Assembly (NCBI GenBank): GCA_963680875.1
Contig: OY804589.1
Span: forward strand, 1,116,001-1,180,000
Direction of reading: 5' to 3'
DNA from: Bathymodiolus brooksi
Lineage: Eukaryota > Mollusca > Bivalvia > Mytilida > Modiolidae
Length of the DNA: 64,000 nucleotides
This document shows, in pieces, positions 13,339 to 26,520 of this stretch. Positions within the stretch are counted from its first letter, which is position 1. Each line of letters begins with the position of its first letter. Both the position numbers and the translations under genes were made by a program. Under the pieces are notes generated by a model. The model was not told the DNA's origin. It saw only the letters and a program-made list of their open reading frames with translations, and did no database searches.

Positions 13339-15008
13339 AGAGAGGCAACATCGATATAGAGGAACAATGCTGTCATAGGAACAGAGGAAGCATCGATGTA
13401 GAGGACTGATGCTGTCAGAGGAACAGAGGCTGCAACGATATAGAGAAATGATGCTGTCATAGGAACAGAGGCTACATCGATGTACAGGAATGATGCTGTC
13501 ATAGGAATAGAGGCTACATCGATATAAAGGAATGATGCTGTCATAGGAACAGAGGGTATATCGATATAGAGGAATGTAGCTGTCATAGGAACACAGGCTA
13601 CATCGATATAGAGGAATGATGCTGTCATAGGAACAGAGGCTACATCGATATAGTGGAATGATGCTGTCACAGGAACAGAAGCTACGTCGATATAGAGGAA
13701 TGATGCTGTCATAGGAACAGAGGCTACATTGATATAGAGGAATGATGCTGTCATAGGAACAAAGGCTACATCGATATAGTGGAATGATGCTGTCATAGGA
13801 ACAGAGGCTACATCGATATAGAGGAATGATGCGGTCATAGGGACAGAGGCTACATCTATATGGATGAATGATGCTGTCATAGGAACAGAGGCTACATCGA
13901 TAAAGAGGAATAATGCTATCATAGGAACAGAGGTTACATCGATATAGAGGAATATTGCTGTCATGGCAATAGAGGGTATATTGATATAGATGAATGATGC
14001 TCTCATAGGAACAGAGGCAGCATCGATATATGGGAATGATGCTGTCATAGGAACAGAGGGTATATCGATATAGATGAATGATGATGTCATAGGAATAGAG
14101 GCTACATCGATATAGAGAAATGATGCTCTCATAAGAATAGAGGTTACATCGATATAGAGGAATGTTGCTGTCATAGGAACACAGGCTACATCGATATAGA
14201 GGAATGATGCTGTCATAGGAACAGAGGCTACATCGATATAGTGGAATGATGCTATCACAGGAACAGAAGCTACGTCGATATAGAGGAATGATGCTGTCAT
14301 AGGAGAGAGGCAATATCGATATAGAGGAACGATGCTGTCATAGGAACAGAGGAAGCCTCGATGTAGAGGACTGATGCTGTCAGAGGAACAGAGGCTGCAT
14401 TGATATAGAGGAATGATGCTGTCAAAGGAACAGAGGCTACATCGATGTACAGGAATGATGCTGTCATAGGAACAGAGGCTACATCGATATAAAGGAATGA
14501 TGATGTCATAGGAACAGAGGCTACATCTATATGGATGAATGATGCTGTCATAGGAACTAAGGCTACATTGATATAGAGGAATGATGCTGTCATAGGAACA
14601 GATGCTATATCGATATAGAGGAATGATGCTGTCATAGGAACAGAGGCTATATCGAATTAGAGGAATGATGATGTCATAGGAACAGAGGATATATCGATAT
14701 AGAGGAATGATGCTCTCATAGGAACAGAGGCAGCATCGATATAGTGGAATTATGCTGTCATATGAACAGAGGGTATATCGATATAGATGAATGATGATGT
14801 CATAAGAATAGAGGCTACATCGATATACAGAAATGATGCTCTCATAAGAATAGAGGTTACATCGATATAGAGGAATGTTGCTGTCATAGGAACACAGGCT
14901 ACATCGATATAGAGGAATGATGCTGTCATAGGAACAGAGGCTACATCGATATAGTGGAATGATGCTGTCACAGGAACAGAAGCTACCTCGATATAGAGGA
15001 ATGATGCT

Positions 15009-18000
15009 GTCATAGGAATAGAGGCTACATCGATATAGAGAAATGATGCTCTCATAAGAATAGAGGTTACATCAATATAGAGGAATGTTGCTGTCATAGG
15101 AACACAGGCTACATCGATATAGAGGAATGATGCTGTCATAGGAACAGAGGCTACATCGATATAGTGGAATGATATTGTCACAGGAACAGAGGCTACATTG
15201 ATATAGAGGACTGATGCTGTCATATGAGAAGAGGCTACATCGATATAGAGGAATGGTGTTGTCATAGGAACAGAGGCTATATCGATATAGAGGAATGATG
15301 ATCTCATAGGAACAGAGACTACATCGATATAGAGAAATGATGTTGTTATAGGAACGGAAGCTACATCGATATAGGGTAATGATGCTGTCATGGAAACAGA
15401 GGCTATATCGATATAGAGGAATGATGCTATCATAGGAACAGAGGCTACATCGATATAGAGAAATGATGCTCTCATAGGAACAGAGGCTACAACGATATAG
15501 AGGAATGATGCTGTCATAGGAACAGAAGCTATATCGATATAGAGGAATGATGCTTTCATAGGAACAGAGGCTACATCGATATAGAGGAATGATGCTGTCA
15601 TAGGAACAGAGGCTATATCGATATAGAGGAATGATGCTGTCATAGGAACAGAGGCTATATCGATATAGAGGAATGATGCTGTCATAGGAACAGAGGTTAC
15701 ATTGATATAGAGGAATGTTGCTGTCATAGGAACAAAGATTACATCGATATAGAGGAATGATGCTGTCATAGGAACACAGGATACATCGATATAGAGGAAT
15801 GATGCTGTCATAGGAACAGAGTCTACATCGATATAGTGGAATGAAGCTGTCATAGGAACAGAGGCTACATCGATATAGTGGAATGATGCTGTCATAGGAA
15901 CAGAGGCTACATCTATATAGAGGAATGATGCTGTCATAGGAACAGAGGCTAAATCGATATAGAGGAATTATGCTGTCATAGGAACAGAGGCTACATCGAT
16001 ATAGAGGAATGATGCTGTCATAGGAACAGTGTCTACATCGGTATAGAGGAATGATGCTCTCATAGGAACAGAGGCTACATTGAAATAGAGGAATGATGCT
16101 GTCATAGGAGAGAGGTAACATCGATATAGAGGAACGATGCTGTCATAGGAACAGAGGAAGCATCGATGTAGAGGACTGATGCTGTCAGAGGAACAGAGGC
16201 TGCATCGATATAGAGGAATGATGCTGTCATAGGAACAGAGGCTACATCGATGTACAGGAATGATGCTGTCATAGGAACAGAGGCTACATCGATATAAAGG
16301 AATGATGATGTCATAGCAACAGAGGCTACATCTATATAGATGAATGATGCTGTCATAGGAACAGAGGCTACATTGATATAGAGGAATGATGCTGTCATAG
16401 GAACAGAGGCTATATCGATATAGAGGAATGATGCTGTCATAGGAACAGAGGCTATATCGAAATAGAGGAATGATGATGTCATAGGAACAGAGGGTATATC
16501 GATATAGAGGAATGATGCTCTCATAGGAACAGAGGCAACATCGGTATAGTGGAATTATGCTGTCATATGAACAGAGGGTATATCGATATAGATGAATGAT
16601 GATGTCATAGGAATAGAGGCTACATCGATATAGAGAAATGATGCTCTCATAAGAATAGAGGTTACATCAATATAGAGGAATGTTGCTGTCATAGGAACAC
16701 AGGCTACATCGATATAGAGGAATGATGCTGTCATAGGAACAGAGGCTACATCGATATAGTGGAATGATATTGTCACAGGAACAGAGGCTACATTGATATA
16801 GAGGACTGATGCTGTCATATGAGAAGAGGCTACATCGATATAGAGGAATGGTGTTGTCATAGGAACAGAGGCTATATCGATATAGAGGAATGATGATCTC
16901 ATAGGAACAGAGACTACATCGATATAGAGAAATGATGTTGTTATAGGAACGGAAGCTACATCGATATAGGGTAATGATGCTGTCATGGAAACAGAGGCTA
17001 TATCGATATAGAGGAATGATGCTATCATAGGAACAGAGGCTACATCGATATAGAGAAATGATGCTCTCATAGGAACAGAGGTTACATCGATAAAGAGGAA
17101 TCATGCTGTCAAAGGAGCAGAGGCTACTTCGATATAGAGGAATGATGCTATCACAGGAACAGAGGCTACATCGATATAGTGGAATGATGCTGTCATAGGA
17201 ACAGAAGCTACGTCGATATAGAGGAATGATGCTGTCATAGGAACAGAGGCTATATCGATATGGAGGAATGATGCTGTCATTGGAACAGAGGTTACATCTA
17301 TATAGAGGATTGATGCTGTCATAGGAACAGAGGCTACATCGATATAGATGAATGATGCTGTCATAGGAACAGAGGCGACATAGATATAGAGGAATGATGC
17401 TATCCTAGGAACAGAGGCTATATCGATATAGAGGAATGATGCTGTCATAGGAACAGAGGCTACAACGATATAGAGGAATGATGCTGTCATAGGAACAGAG
17501 GCTACATCGATATAGATGAATGATGCTTTCATAGGAATAGAGGCTATATCGATATAGAGGAATGATGCTGTCATAGGAATAGATGTTACATTGATATAGA
17601 GGAAAGTTGCTGTCATAGGAACAAAGATTACATCGATATAGAGGAATGATGCTGTCATAGGAACAGAGGCTACATCGATATAGAGGAATAATGCTGTCAT
17701 AGGAACACATGCTACATCGATATAGAGGAATGATGCTGTCATAGGAACAGAGGCTACATCGATATAGTGGAATGATGCTGTCATAGGAACAGAGGCTACA
17801 TCTATATAGAGGAATGATGCTGTCATAGGAACAGAGGCTAAATCGATATAGAGGAATTATGCTTTCATAGGAACAGAGGCTATATCGATATAGAGGAATG
17901 ATACTGTCATAGGAACAGAGGTTATATCGTTATGGGGAATGATGCTTTCATAGGAACAGAGGCTACATCGATATTGAGGAATGATGCTTTCATAGGAATA

Positions 18001-21000
18001 GAGGCTACATCTATAGAGAGTAATGATGCTGCAATAGGAACAGAGGCTACATCGATATAGCGGAATGATGCTGTCATATAAACAGAGGCTACATCGATAT
18101 AGAGGAATGATGCTGTCATAGGAACAGTGTCTACATCGATATAGAGGAATGATGCTCTCATAGGAACAGAGGCTACATTGCAATAGAGGAATGATGCTGT
18201 CATAGGAGAGAGGCAATATCGATATAGAGGAACGATGCTGTCATAGGAACAGAGGAAGCCTCGATGTAGAGGACTGATGCTGTCAGAGGAACAGAGGCTG
18301 CATTGATATAGAGGAATGATGCTGTCAAAGGAACAGAGGCTACATCGATGTACAGGAATGATGCTGTCATAGGAACAGAGGCTACATCGATATAAAGGAA
18401 TGATGATATCATAGGAACAGAGGCTACATCTATATGGATGAATGATGCTGTCATAGGAACAAAGGCTACATTGATATAGAGGAATGATGCTGTCATAGGA
18501 ACAGATGCAATATCGATATAGAGGAATGATGCTGTCATAGGAACAGAGGCTATATCGAAGTAGAGGAATGATGATGTCATAGGAACAGAGGCTACATCGA
18601 TATAGAGGAATGATACTGTCATAGGAACAGAGGGTATATCGATATAGAGGAATGATGCTCTCATAGGAACAGAGGCAGCATCGATATAGTGGAATTATGC
18701 TGTCATATGAACAGAGGGTATATCGATATAGATGAATGATGATGTCATAGGAATAGAGGCTACATCGATATAGTGGAATGATGCTGTCACAGGAACAGAA
18801 GCTACCTCGATATAGAGGAATGATGCTGTCATAGGAACAGAGGCTACATTGATATAGAGGAATGATGCTGTCATAGGAACAGAGGCTATATAGATATAGA
18901 GGAATGATGCTGTCATAGGGACAGAGGCTACATCTATATGGATGAATGATGCTGTCATAGGAACAGAGGCTACATCGATATAGAGGAATAATGCTATCAT
19001 AGGAACAGAGGTTACATCGATATAGAGGAATGTTGCTGTCATGGCAGTAGAGGATATATCGATATAGATGAAAAATGCTGTCATAGGAACAGAGGCAGCA
19101 TCGATATATGGGAATTATGCTGTCATATGAACAGAGGGTATATCAATATAGAGGAATGATGCTGTTATAGGAATAGAGGTTACATCGATATAGAGGAATG
19201 ATGCTGTCAAAGGAGCAGAGGCTACTTCGATATAAAGGAATGATGCTGTCATAGGAACAGAGGCTACATCGATATAGAGGAATGATGCTGTCATAGGAAC
19301 AGAGGCTACATCGATATAGAGGAATGATGTTGTCATAGAAATAGAGGCTATATCGATATAGAGGAATGATACTGTCATAGGAACAGAGGTTATATCGTTA
19401 TAGAGGAATGATGCTGTCATAGGAACAGAGGCTACATTGAAATAGAGGAATGATGCTGTCATAGGTGAGAGGCAACATCGATATAGAGGAACGATGCTGT
19501 CATAGGAACAGGGGAAGCATCGATGTAGAGGACTGATGCTGTCAGGGGAACAGAGGCTGCATCGATATAGAGGAATGATGCTGTCATAGGAACAGAGGCT
19601 ACATCGATATAGAGGAATAATGCTATCATAGGAACAGAGGCTACATTGATATAAAGGAATGATGATATCATAGGAACAGAGGCTACATCTATATGGATGA
19701 ATGATGCTGTCATAGGAACAAAGGCTACATTGATATAGAGGAATGATGCTGTCATAGGAACAGAGGGTATATCGATATAGATGAATGATGATGTCATAGG
19801 AATAGAGGCTACATCGATATAGAGAAATGATGCTCTCATAAGAATAGAGGTTACATCGATATAGAGAATGTTGCTGTCATAGGAACACAGGCTACATCGA
19901 AATAGAGAAATGATGCTGTCATAAGAACAGAGGCGACATCGATATAGAGGAATGATGCTGTCTTAGGAACAGAGGCTACATCGATATAGAGGAATGATGC
20001 TGTCATAAGAACAGAGGCTACATCGATATAGAAGTATGATGCTCTCATAGGAACAGGGGCTACATCGATATACAGGAATGATGCTGTCATAGGAACAGAG
20101 GCTACATTGATATAGAGGAATGATGCTGTCATAGGAGCAGAGGCAACATCGATATATAGGAATGATGCTGTCATAGGAACAGAGGAAGCATCGATGTAGA
20201 GGTCTGATGCTGTCAGAGAAACAGAGGCAGCATCGATATAGACGAATGATGCTGTCATAGGAACAGAAGCTACATCGATATAGAGGAATGATGCTGTCAT
20301 AGGAACAGAGGCTACATCGATATAGAGGAATGATGCTGTCATAGGGACAGAGGCTACATCTATATGGATGAATGATGCTGTCATAGGAACAGAGGCTACA
20401 TCGGTATAGAGGAATAATGCTATCATAGGAACAGAGGTTACATCGATATAGAGGAATGTTGCTGTCATGGCAATAGAGGGTATATCGATATAGATGAATG
20501 ATGCTGTCATAGGAACAGAGGCAGCATCGATATATGGGAATTATGCTGTCATATGAACAGAGGGTATATCAATATAGAGGAATGATGCTGTTATAGGAAT
20601 AGAGGTTACATCGATATAGAGGAATGATGTTGTCAAAGGAGCAGAGGCTACTTCGATATAAAGGAATGATGCTGTCATAGGAACAGAGGCTACATCGTTA
20701 TAGAGGAATGATGCTGTCATAGGAACAGAGGATACATCGATATAGAGGAATGATGTTGTCATAGAAATAGAGGTTATATCGATATAGAGGAATGATACTG
20801 TCATAGGAACAGAGGTTATATCGTAATAGAGGAATGATGCTGTCATAGGAACAGAGGCTACATCGATATTGAGGAATGATGCTTTCATAGGAACAGAGGC
20901 TACATCTATATAGAGTAATGATGCTGCAATAGGAACAGAGGATACATCGATATAGATGAATGATGCTGTCATATAAACAGAGGCTACATCGATATAGAGG

Positions 21001-24000
21001 AATGATGCTGTCATAGGAACAGTGTCTACATCGATATAGAGGAATGATGCTCTCATAGGAACAGAGGCTACATTGAAATAGAGGAATGATGCTGTCATAG
21101 GTGAGAGGCAACATCGATATAGAGGAACGATGCTGTCATAGGAACAGGGGAAGCATCGATGTAGAGGACTGATGCTGTCAGGGGAACAGAGGCTGCATCG
21201 ATATAGAGGAATGATGCTGTCATAGGAACAGAGGCTACATCGATATAGAGGAATAATGCTATCATAGGAACAGAGGCTACATTGATATAAAGGAATGATG
21301 ATGTCATAGGAACAGAGGCTACATCTATATGGATGAATGATGCTGTCATAGGAACAAAGGCTACATTGATATAGAGGAATGATGCTGTCATAGGAACAGA
21401 GGGTATATCGATATAGATGAATGATGATGTCATAGGAATAGAGGCTACATCGATATAGAGAAATGATGCTCTCATAAGAATAGAGGTTACATCGATATAG
21501 AGAATGTTGCTGTCATAGGAACACAGGCTACATCGAAATAGAGAAATGATGCTGTCATAAGAACAGAGGCGACATCGATATAGAGGAATGATGCTGTCTT
21601 AGGAACAGAGGCTACATCGATATAGAGGAATGATGCTGTCATAAGAACAGAGGCTACATCGATATAGAGGTATGATGCTCTCATAGGAACAGGGGCTACA
21701 TCGATATACAGGAATGATGCTGTCATAGGAACAGAGGCTACATTGATATAGAGGAATGATGCTGTCATAGGAGCAGAGGCAACATCGATATATAGGAATG
21801 ATGCTGTCATAGGAACAGAGGAAGCATCGATGTAGAGGTCTGATGCTGTCAGAGAAACAGAGGCAGCATCGATATAGAGGAATGATGCTGTCATAGGAAC
21901 AGAGGCTACATCGATATAGAGGAATGATGCTGTCATAGGAACAGAGGCTACATCGATATAGAGGAATGATGCTGTCATAGGGACAGAGGCTACATCTATA
22001 TGGATGAATGATGCTGTCATAGGAACAGAGGCTACATCGGTATAGAGGAATAATGCTATCATAGGAACAGAGGTTACATCGATATAGAGGAATGTTGCTG
22101 TCATGGCAATAGAGGGTATATCGATATAGATGAATGATGCTGTCATAGGAACAGAGGCAGCATCGATATATGGGAATTATGCTGTCATATGAACAGAGGG
22201 TATATCAATATAGAGGAATGATGCTGTTATAGGAATAGAGGTTACTTCGATATAAAGGAATGATGCTGTCATAGGAACAGAGGCTACATCGTTATAGAGG
22301 AATGATGCTGTCATAGGAACAGAGGATACATCGATATAGAGGAATGATGTTGTCATAGAAATAGAGGTTATATCGATATAGAGGAATGATACTGTCATAG
22401 GAACAGAGGTTATATCGTAATAGAGGAATGATGCTGTCATAGGAACAGAGGCTACATCGATATTGAGGAATGATGCTTTCATAGGAACAGAGGCTACATC
22501 TATATAGAGTAGTGATGTTGCAATAGGAACAGAGGATACATCGATATAGATGAATGATGCTGTCATATAAACAGAGGCTACATCGATATAGAGGAATGAT
22601 GCTGTCATAGGAACAGTGTCTACATCGATATAGAGGAATGATGCTCTCATAGGAACAGAGGCTACATTGAAATAGAGGAATGATGCTGTCATAGGAGAGA
22701 GGCAACATCGATATAGAGGAACAATGCTGTCATAGGAACAGAGGAAGCATCGATGTAGAGGACTGATGCTGTCAGAGGAACAGAGGCTGCAACGATATAG
22801 AGAAATGATGCTGTCATAGGAACAGAGGCTACATCGATGTACAGGAATGATGCTGTCATAGGAATAGAGGCTACATCGATATAAAGGAATGATGCTGTCA
22901 TAGGAACAGAGGGTATATCGATATAGAGGAATGTAGCTGTCATAGGAACACAGGCTACATCGATATAGAGGAATGATGCTGTCATAGGAACAGAGGCTAC
23001 ATCGATATAGTGGAATGATGCTGTCACAGGAACAGAAGCTACGTCGATATAGAGGAATGATGCTGTCATAGGAACAGAGGCTACATTGATATAGAGGAAT
23101 GATGCTGTCATAGGAACAAAGGCTACATCGATATAGTGGAATGATGCTGTCATAGGAACAGAGGCTACATCGATATAGAGGAATGATGCGGTCATAGGGA
23201 CAGAGGCTACATCTATATGGATGAATGATGCTGTCATAGGAACAGAGGCTACATCGATAAAGAGGAATAATGCTATCATAGGAACAGAGGTTACATCGAT
23301 ATAGAGGAATATTGCTGTCATGGCAATAGAGGGTATATTGATATAGATGAATGATGCTCTCATAGGAACAGAGGCAGCATCGATATATGGGAATGATGCT
23401 GTCATAGGAACAGAGGGTATATCGATATAGATGAATGATGATGTCATAGGAATAGAGGCTACATCGATATAGAGAAATGATGCTCTCATAAGAATAGAGG
23501 TTACATCGATATAGAGGAATGTTGCTGTCATAGGAACACAGGCTACATCGATATAGAGGAATGATGCTGTCATAGGAACAGAGGCTACATCGATATAGTG
23601 GAATGATGCTATCACAGGAACAGAAGCTACGTCGATATAGAGGAATGATGCTGTCATAGGAGAGAGGCAATATCGATATAGAGGAACGATGCTGTCATAG
23701 GAACAGAGGAAGCCTCGATGTAGAGGACTGATGCTGTCAGAGGAACAGAGGCTGCATTGATATAGAGGAATGATGCTGTCAAAGGAACAGAGGCTACATC
23801 GATGTACAGGAATGATGCTGTCATAGGAACAGAGGCTACATCGATATAAAGGAATGATGATGTCATAGGAACAGAGGCTACATCTATATGGATGAATGAT
23901 GCTGTCATAGGAACTAAGGCTACATTGATATAGAGGAATGATGCTGTCATAGGAACAGATGCTATATCGATATAGAGGAATGATGCTGTCATAGGAACAG

Positions 24001-24374
24001 AGGCTATATCGAATTAGAGGAATGATGATGTCATAGGAACAGAGGATATATCGATATAGAGGAATGATGCTCTCATAGGAACAGAGGCAGCATCGATATA
24101 GTGGAATTATGCTGTCATATGAACAGAGGGTATATCGATATAGATGAATGATGATGTCATAAGAATAGAGGCTACATCGATATACAGAAATGATGCTCTC
24201 ATAAGAATAGAGGTTACATCGATATAGAGGAATGTTGCTGTCATAGGAACACAGGCTACATCGATATAGAGGAATGATGCTGTCATAGGAACAGAGGCTA
24301 CATCGATATAGTGGAATGATGCTGTCACAGGAACAGAAGCTACCTCGATATAGAGGAATGATGCTGTCATAGGA
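15009..24374. repeat. 9,357-bp higher-order repeat, copy 2
   Basis: Repeats 5652-15008 at a constant offset of 9,357 bp, including all nine one-base deletions. Homology to copy 1 continues until about 24374, where ataggaacagaggctacattg replaces ataggaatagaggctacatcg. The exchange point therefore lies in the shared string atgctgtcatagga. Near-identity over more than 9 kb of repeat that normally drifts means either a very recent duplication or homogenisation. An assembly duplication must also be considered. Confidence 0.93.
19421..22695. repeat. 1,636-bp internal duplication pair as repeated in the second 9,357-bp copy
   Basis: The same pair as 10,064-13,338, shifted by 9,357 bp, with the same lost unit near 22,242. 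The single inter-copy substitution I found (t at 22518) lies in this right-hand copy. It changes gatgctgcaatagg to gatgttgcaatagg. Confidence 0.88.
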
Positions 24375-24974
24375 ACAGAGGCTACATTGATATAGAGGAA
24401 TGATGCTGTCATAGGAACAAAGTCTACATCGATATAGTGGAATGATGCTGCCACAGGAACAGAAGCTACGTCGATATAGAGGAATGATGCTCTCATAGGA
24501 ACAGAGGCTACATTGATATAGAGGACTGATACTGTCATATGAGAAGAGGCTACATCGATATAGAGGAATGATGCTGTCATAGCAACACAGGCTACATCGA
24601 CATAGAGGAATGGTGTTGTCATAGGAACAGAAGCCACATCGATATAGAGGAATGATGATCTCATAGGAACAGAGTCTACATCGATATAGAGAAATGATGT
24701 TGTTATAGGAACGAAGCTACATCGATATAGGGTAATGATGATGTCATGGAAACAGAGGCTATATCGATATAGAGGAATGATGCTGTCATAGGAACACAGG
24801 CTACATCGATATAGAGGAATGATGCTGTCATAGGAACAGAGGCTACATCGATATAGTGGAATGATGCTGTCACAGGAACAGAGGCTACATTGATATAGAG
24901 GACTGATGCTGTCATATGAGAAGAGGCTACATCGATATAGAGGAATGATGCTGTCATAGCAACACAGGCTACAT
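24220..24974. repeat. 755-bp duplication, copy 1
   Basis: 18 units minus one base. The missing base is in ataggaacgaagc (near 24711), which elsewhere reads ataggaacggaagc. Landmarks gaggaatgttgctg (24228 and 24983) and the short aggaacgaag unit (24708 and 25463) confirm the offset of 755. Confidence 0.85.
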
Positions 24975-25729
24975 CGATATAGAGGAATGTTGCTGTCATA
25001 GGAACACAGGCTACATCGATATAGAGGAATGATGCTGTCATAGGAACAGAGGCTACATCGATATAGTGGAATGATGCTGTCACAGGAACAGAAGCTACCT
25101 CGATATAGAGGAATGATGCTGTCATAGGAACAGAGGCTAATTTGATATAGAGGAATGATGCTGTCATAGGAACAAAGTCTACATCGATATAGTGGAATGA
25201 TGCTGCCACAGGAACAGAAGCTACGTCGATATAGAGGAATGATGCTCTCATAGGAAAAGAGGCTACATTGATATAGAGGACTGATGCTGTCATATGAGAA
25301 GAGGCTACATCGATATAGAGGAATGATGCTGTCATAGCAACACAGGCTACATCGACATAGAGGAATGGTGTTGTCATAGGAACAGAAGCCACATCGATAT
25401 AGAAGAATGATGATCTCATAGGAACAGAGTCTACATCGAGATAGAGAAATGATGTTGTTATAGGAACGAAGCTACATCGATATAGGGTAATGATGATGTC
25501 ATGGAAACAGAGGCTATATCGATATAGAGGAATGATGCTGTCATAGGAACACAGGCTACATCGATATAGAGGAATGATGCTGTCATAGGAACAGAGGCTA
25601 CATCGATATAGTGGAATGATGCTGTCACAGGAACAGAGGCTACATTGATATAGAGGACTGATGCTGTCATATGAGAAGAGGCTACATCGATATAGAGGAA
25701 TGATGCTGTCATAGCAACACAGGCTACAT
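24975..25729. repeat. 755-bp duplication, copy 2
   Basis: Partner of 24,220-24,974, with several substitutions (gctaatttg for gctacattg near 25,138; gaaaagaggc near 25,256). A third, partial run of the same variant series follows to about 26,040. It ends at gaggaatcatgctg, a unit type that also ends the related series near 44,460 and 47,819. Confidence 0.8.
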
Positions 25730-26520
25730 CGACATAGAGGAATGGTGTTGTCATAGGAACAGAGGCTATATCGATATAGAGGAATGATGATCTCATAGGA
25801 ACAGAGTCTACATCGATATAGTGAAATGATGTTGTTATAGGAACGGAAGCTACATCGATATAGGGTAATGATGTTGTCATGGAAACAGAGGCTATATCGA
25901 TATAGAGGAATGATGTTGTCTGAGGAACAGAGGCTACATTGATAGAGAGGAATGATGCTATCATAGGAACAGAGGCTACATCGATATAGAGAAATGATGC
26001 TCTCATAGGAACAGAGGTTACATCGATATAGAGGAATCATGCTGTCAAAGGAGCAGAGGCTACAACGATATAGAGGAATGATGCTGTCACAGGAACAGAG
26101 GCTACATCGATATAGTGGAATAATGCTGGCATAGGAACAGAAGCTACGTCGATATAGAGGAATGATGCTGTCATAGGAACAGAGGCTACATCGATATAGA
26201 GGAATGATGCTGTCATAGGAATAGAGGCTATATCGATATGGAGGATGGATGCTGTCATTGGAACATAGGTTACATCTATATAGAGGATTGATGCTGTCAT
26301 AGGAACAGACGCTACATCGATATACAGGAATGATGCTGTCATAGGAACAGAGGCTACATAGATATAGAGGAATGATGCTGTCATAGGAGCAGAGGCAACA
26401 TCGATATATAGGAATGATGCTGTCATAGGAACAGAGGAAGCATCGATGTAGAGGTCTGATGCTGTCAGAGAAACAGAGGCAACATCGATATAGAGAAATG
26501 ATGCTGTCATAGGAACAGAG
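25500..26520. repeat. Segment paralogous to 43.9-44.9 kb and 47.3-48.3 kb
   Basis: The variant order matches 43,920-44,940 at an offset of 18,421 bp, and the second 3,359-bp copy after that. It includes the atgagaagagg unit, gacatagaggaatggtg, atagtgaaatg, gggtaatgatgttgtcatgg, gaggaatcatgctg, gatatggaggatgg and gaacataggttac. One difference is aggctacaacg here against aggttacttcg there. This ties the 24-26.5 kb part of the array to the 3,359-bp family. Confidence 0.75.

Larger units (their letters stand above)
5652..15008. repeat. 9,357-bp higher-order repeat, copy 1
   Basis: The longest duplication in the window. The period is 223 x 42 - 9. I can place nine single-base deletions inside it: near 6757, 8577, 8860, 10109, 10514, 11745, 12148, 13340 and 14305. 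The left edge is where tgaatgatgatgtc (5641) faces ggaatgatgctgtc (14998). Copy 2 follows at once. In all the translated stretches I compared, the only difference between copies was c at 13161 against t at 22518. The copy contains the 1,595-bp copy 2 and the whole 1,636-bp internal duplication. Confidence 0.95.
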
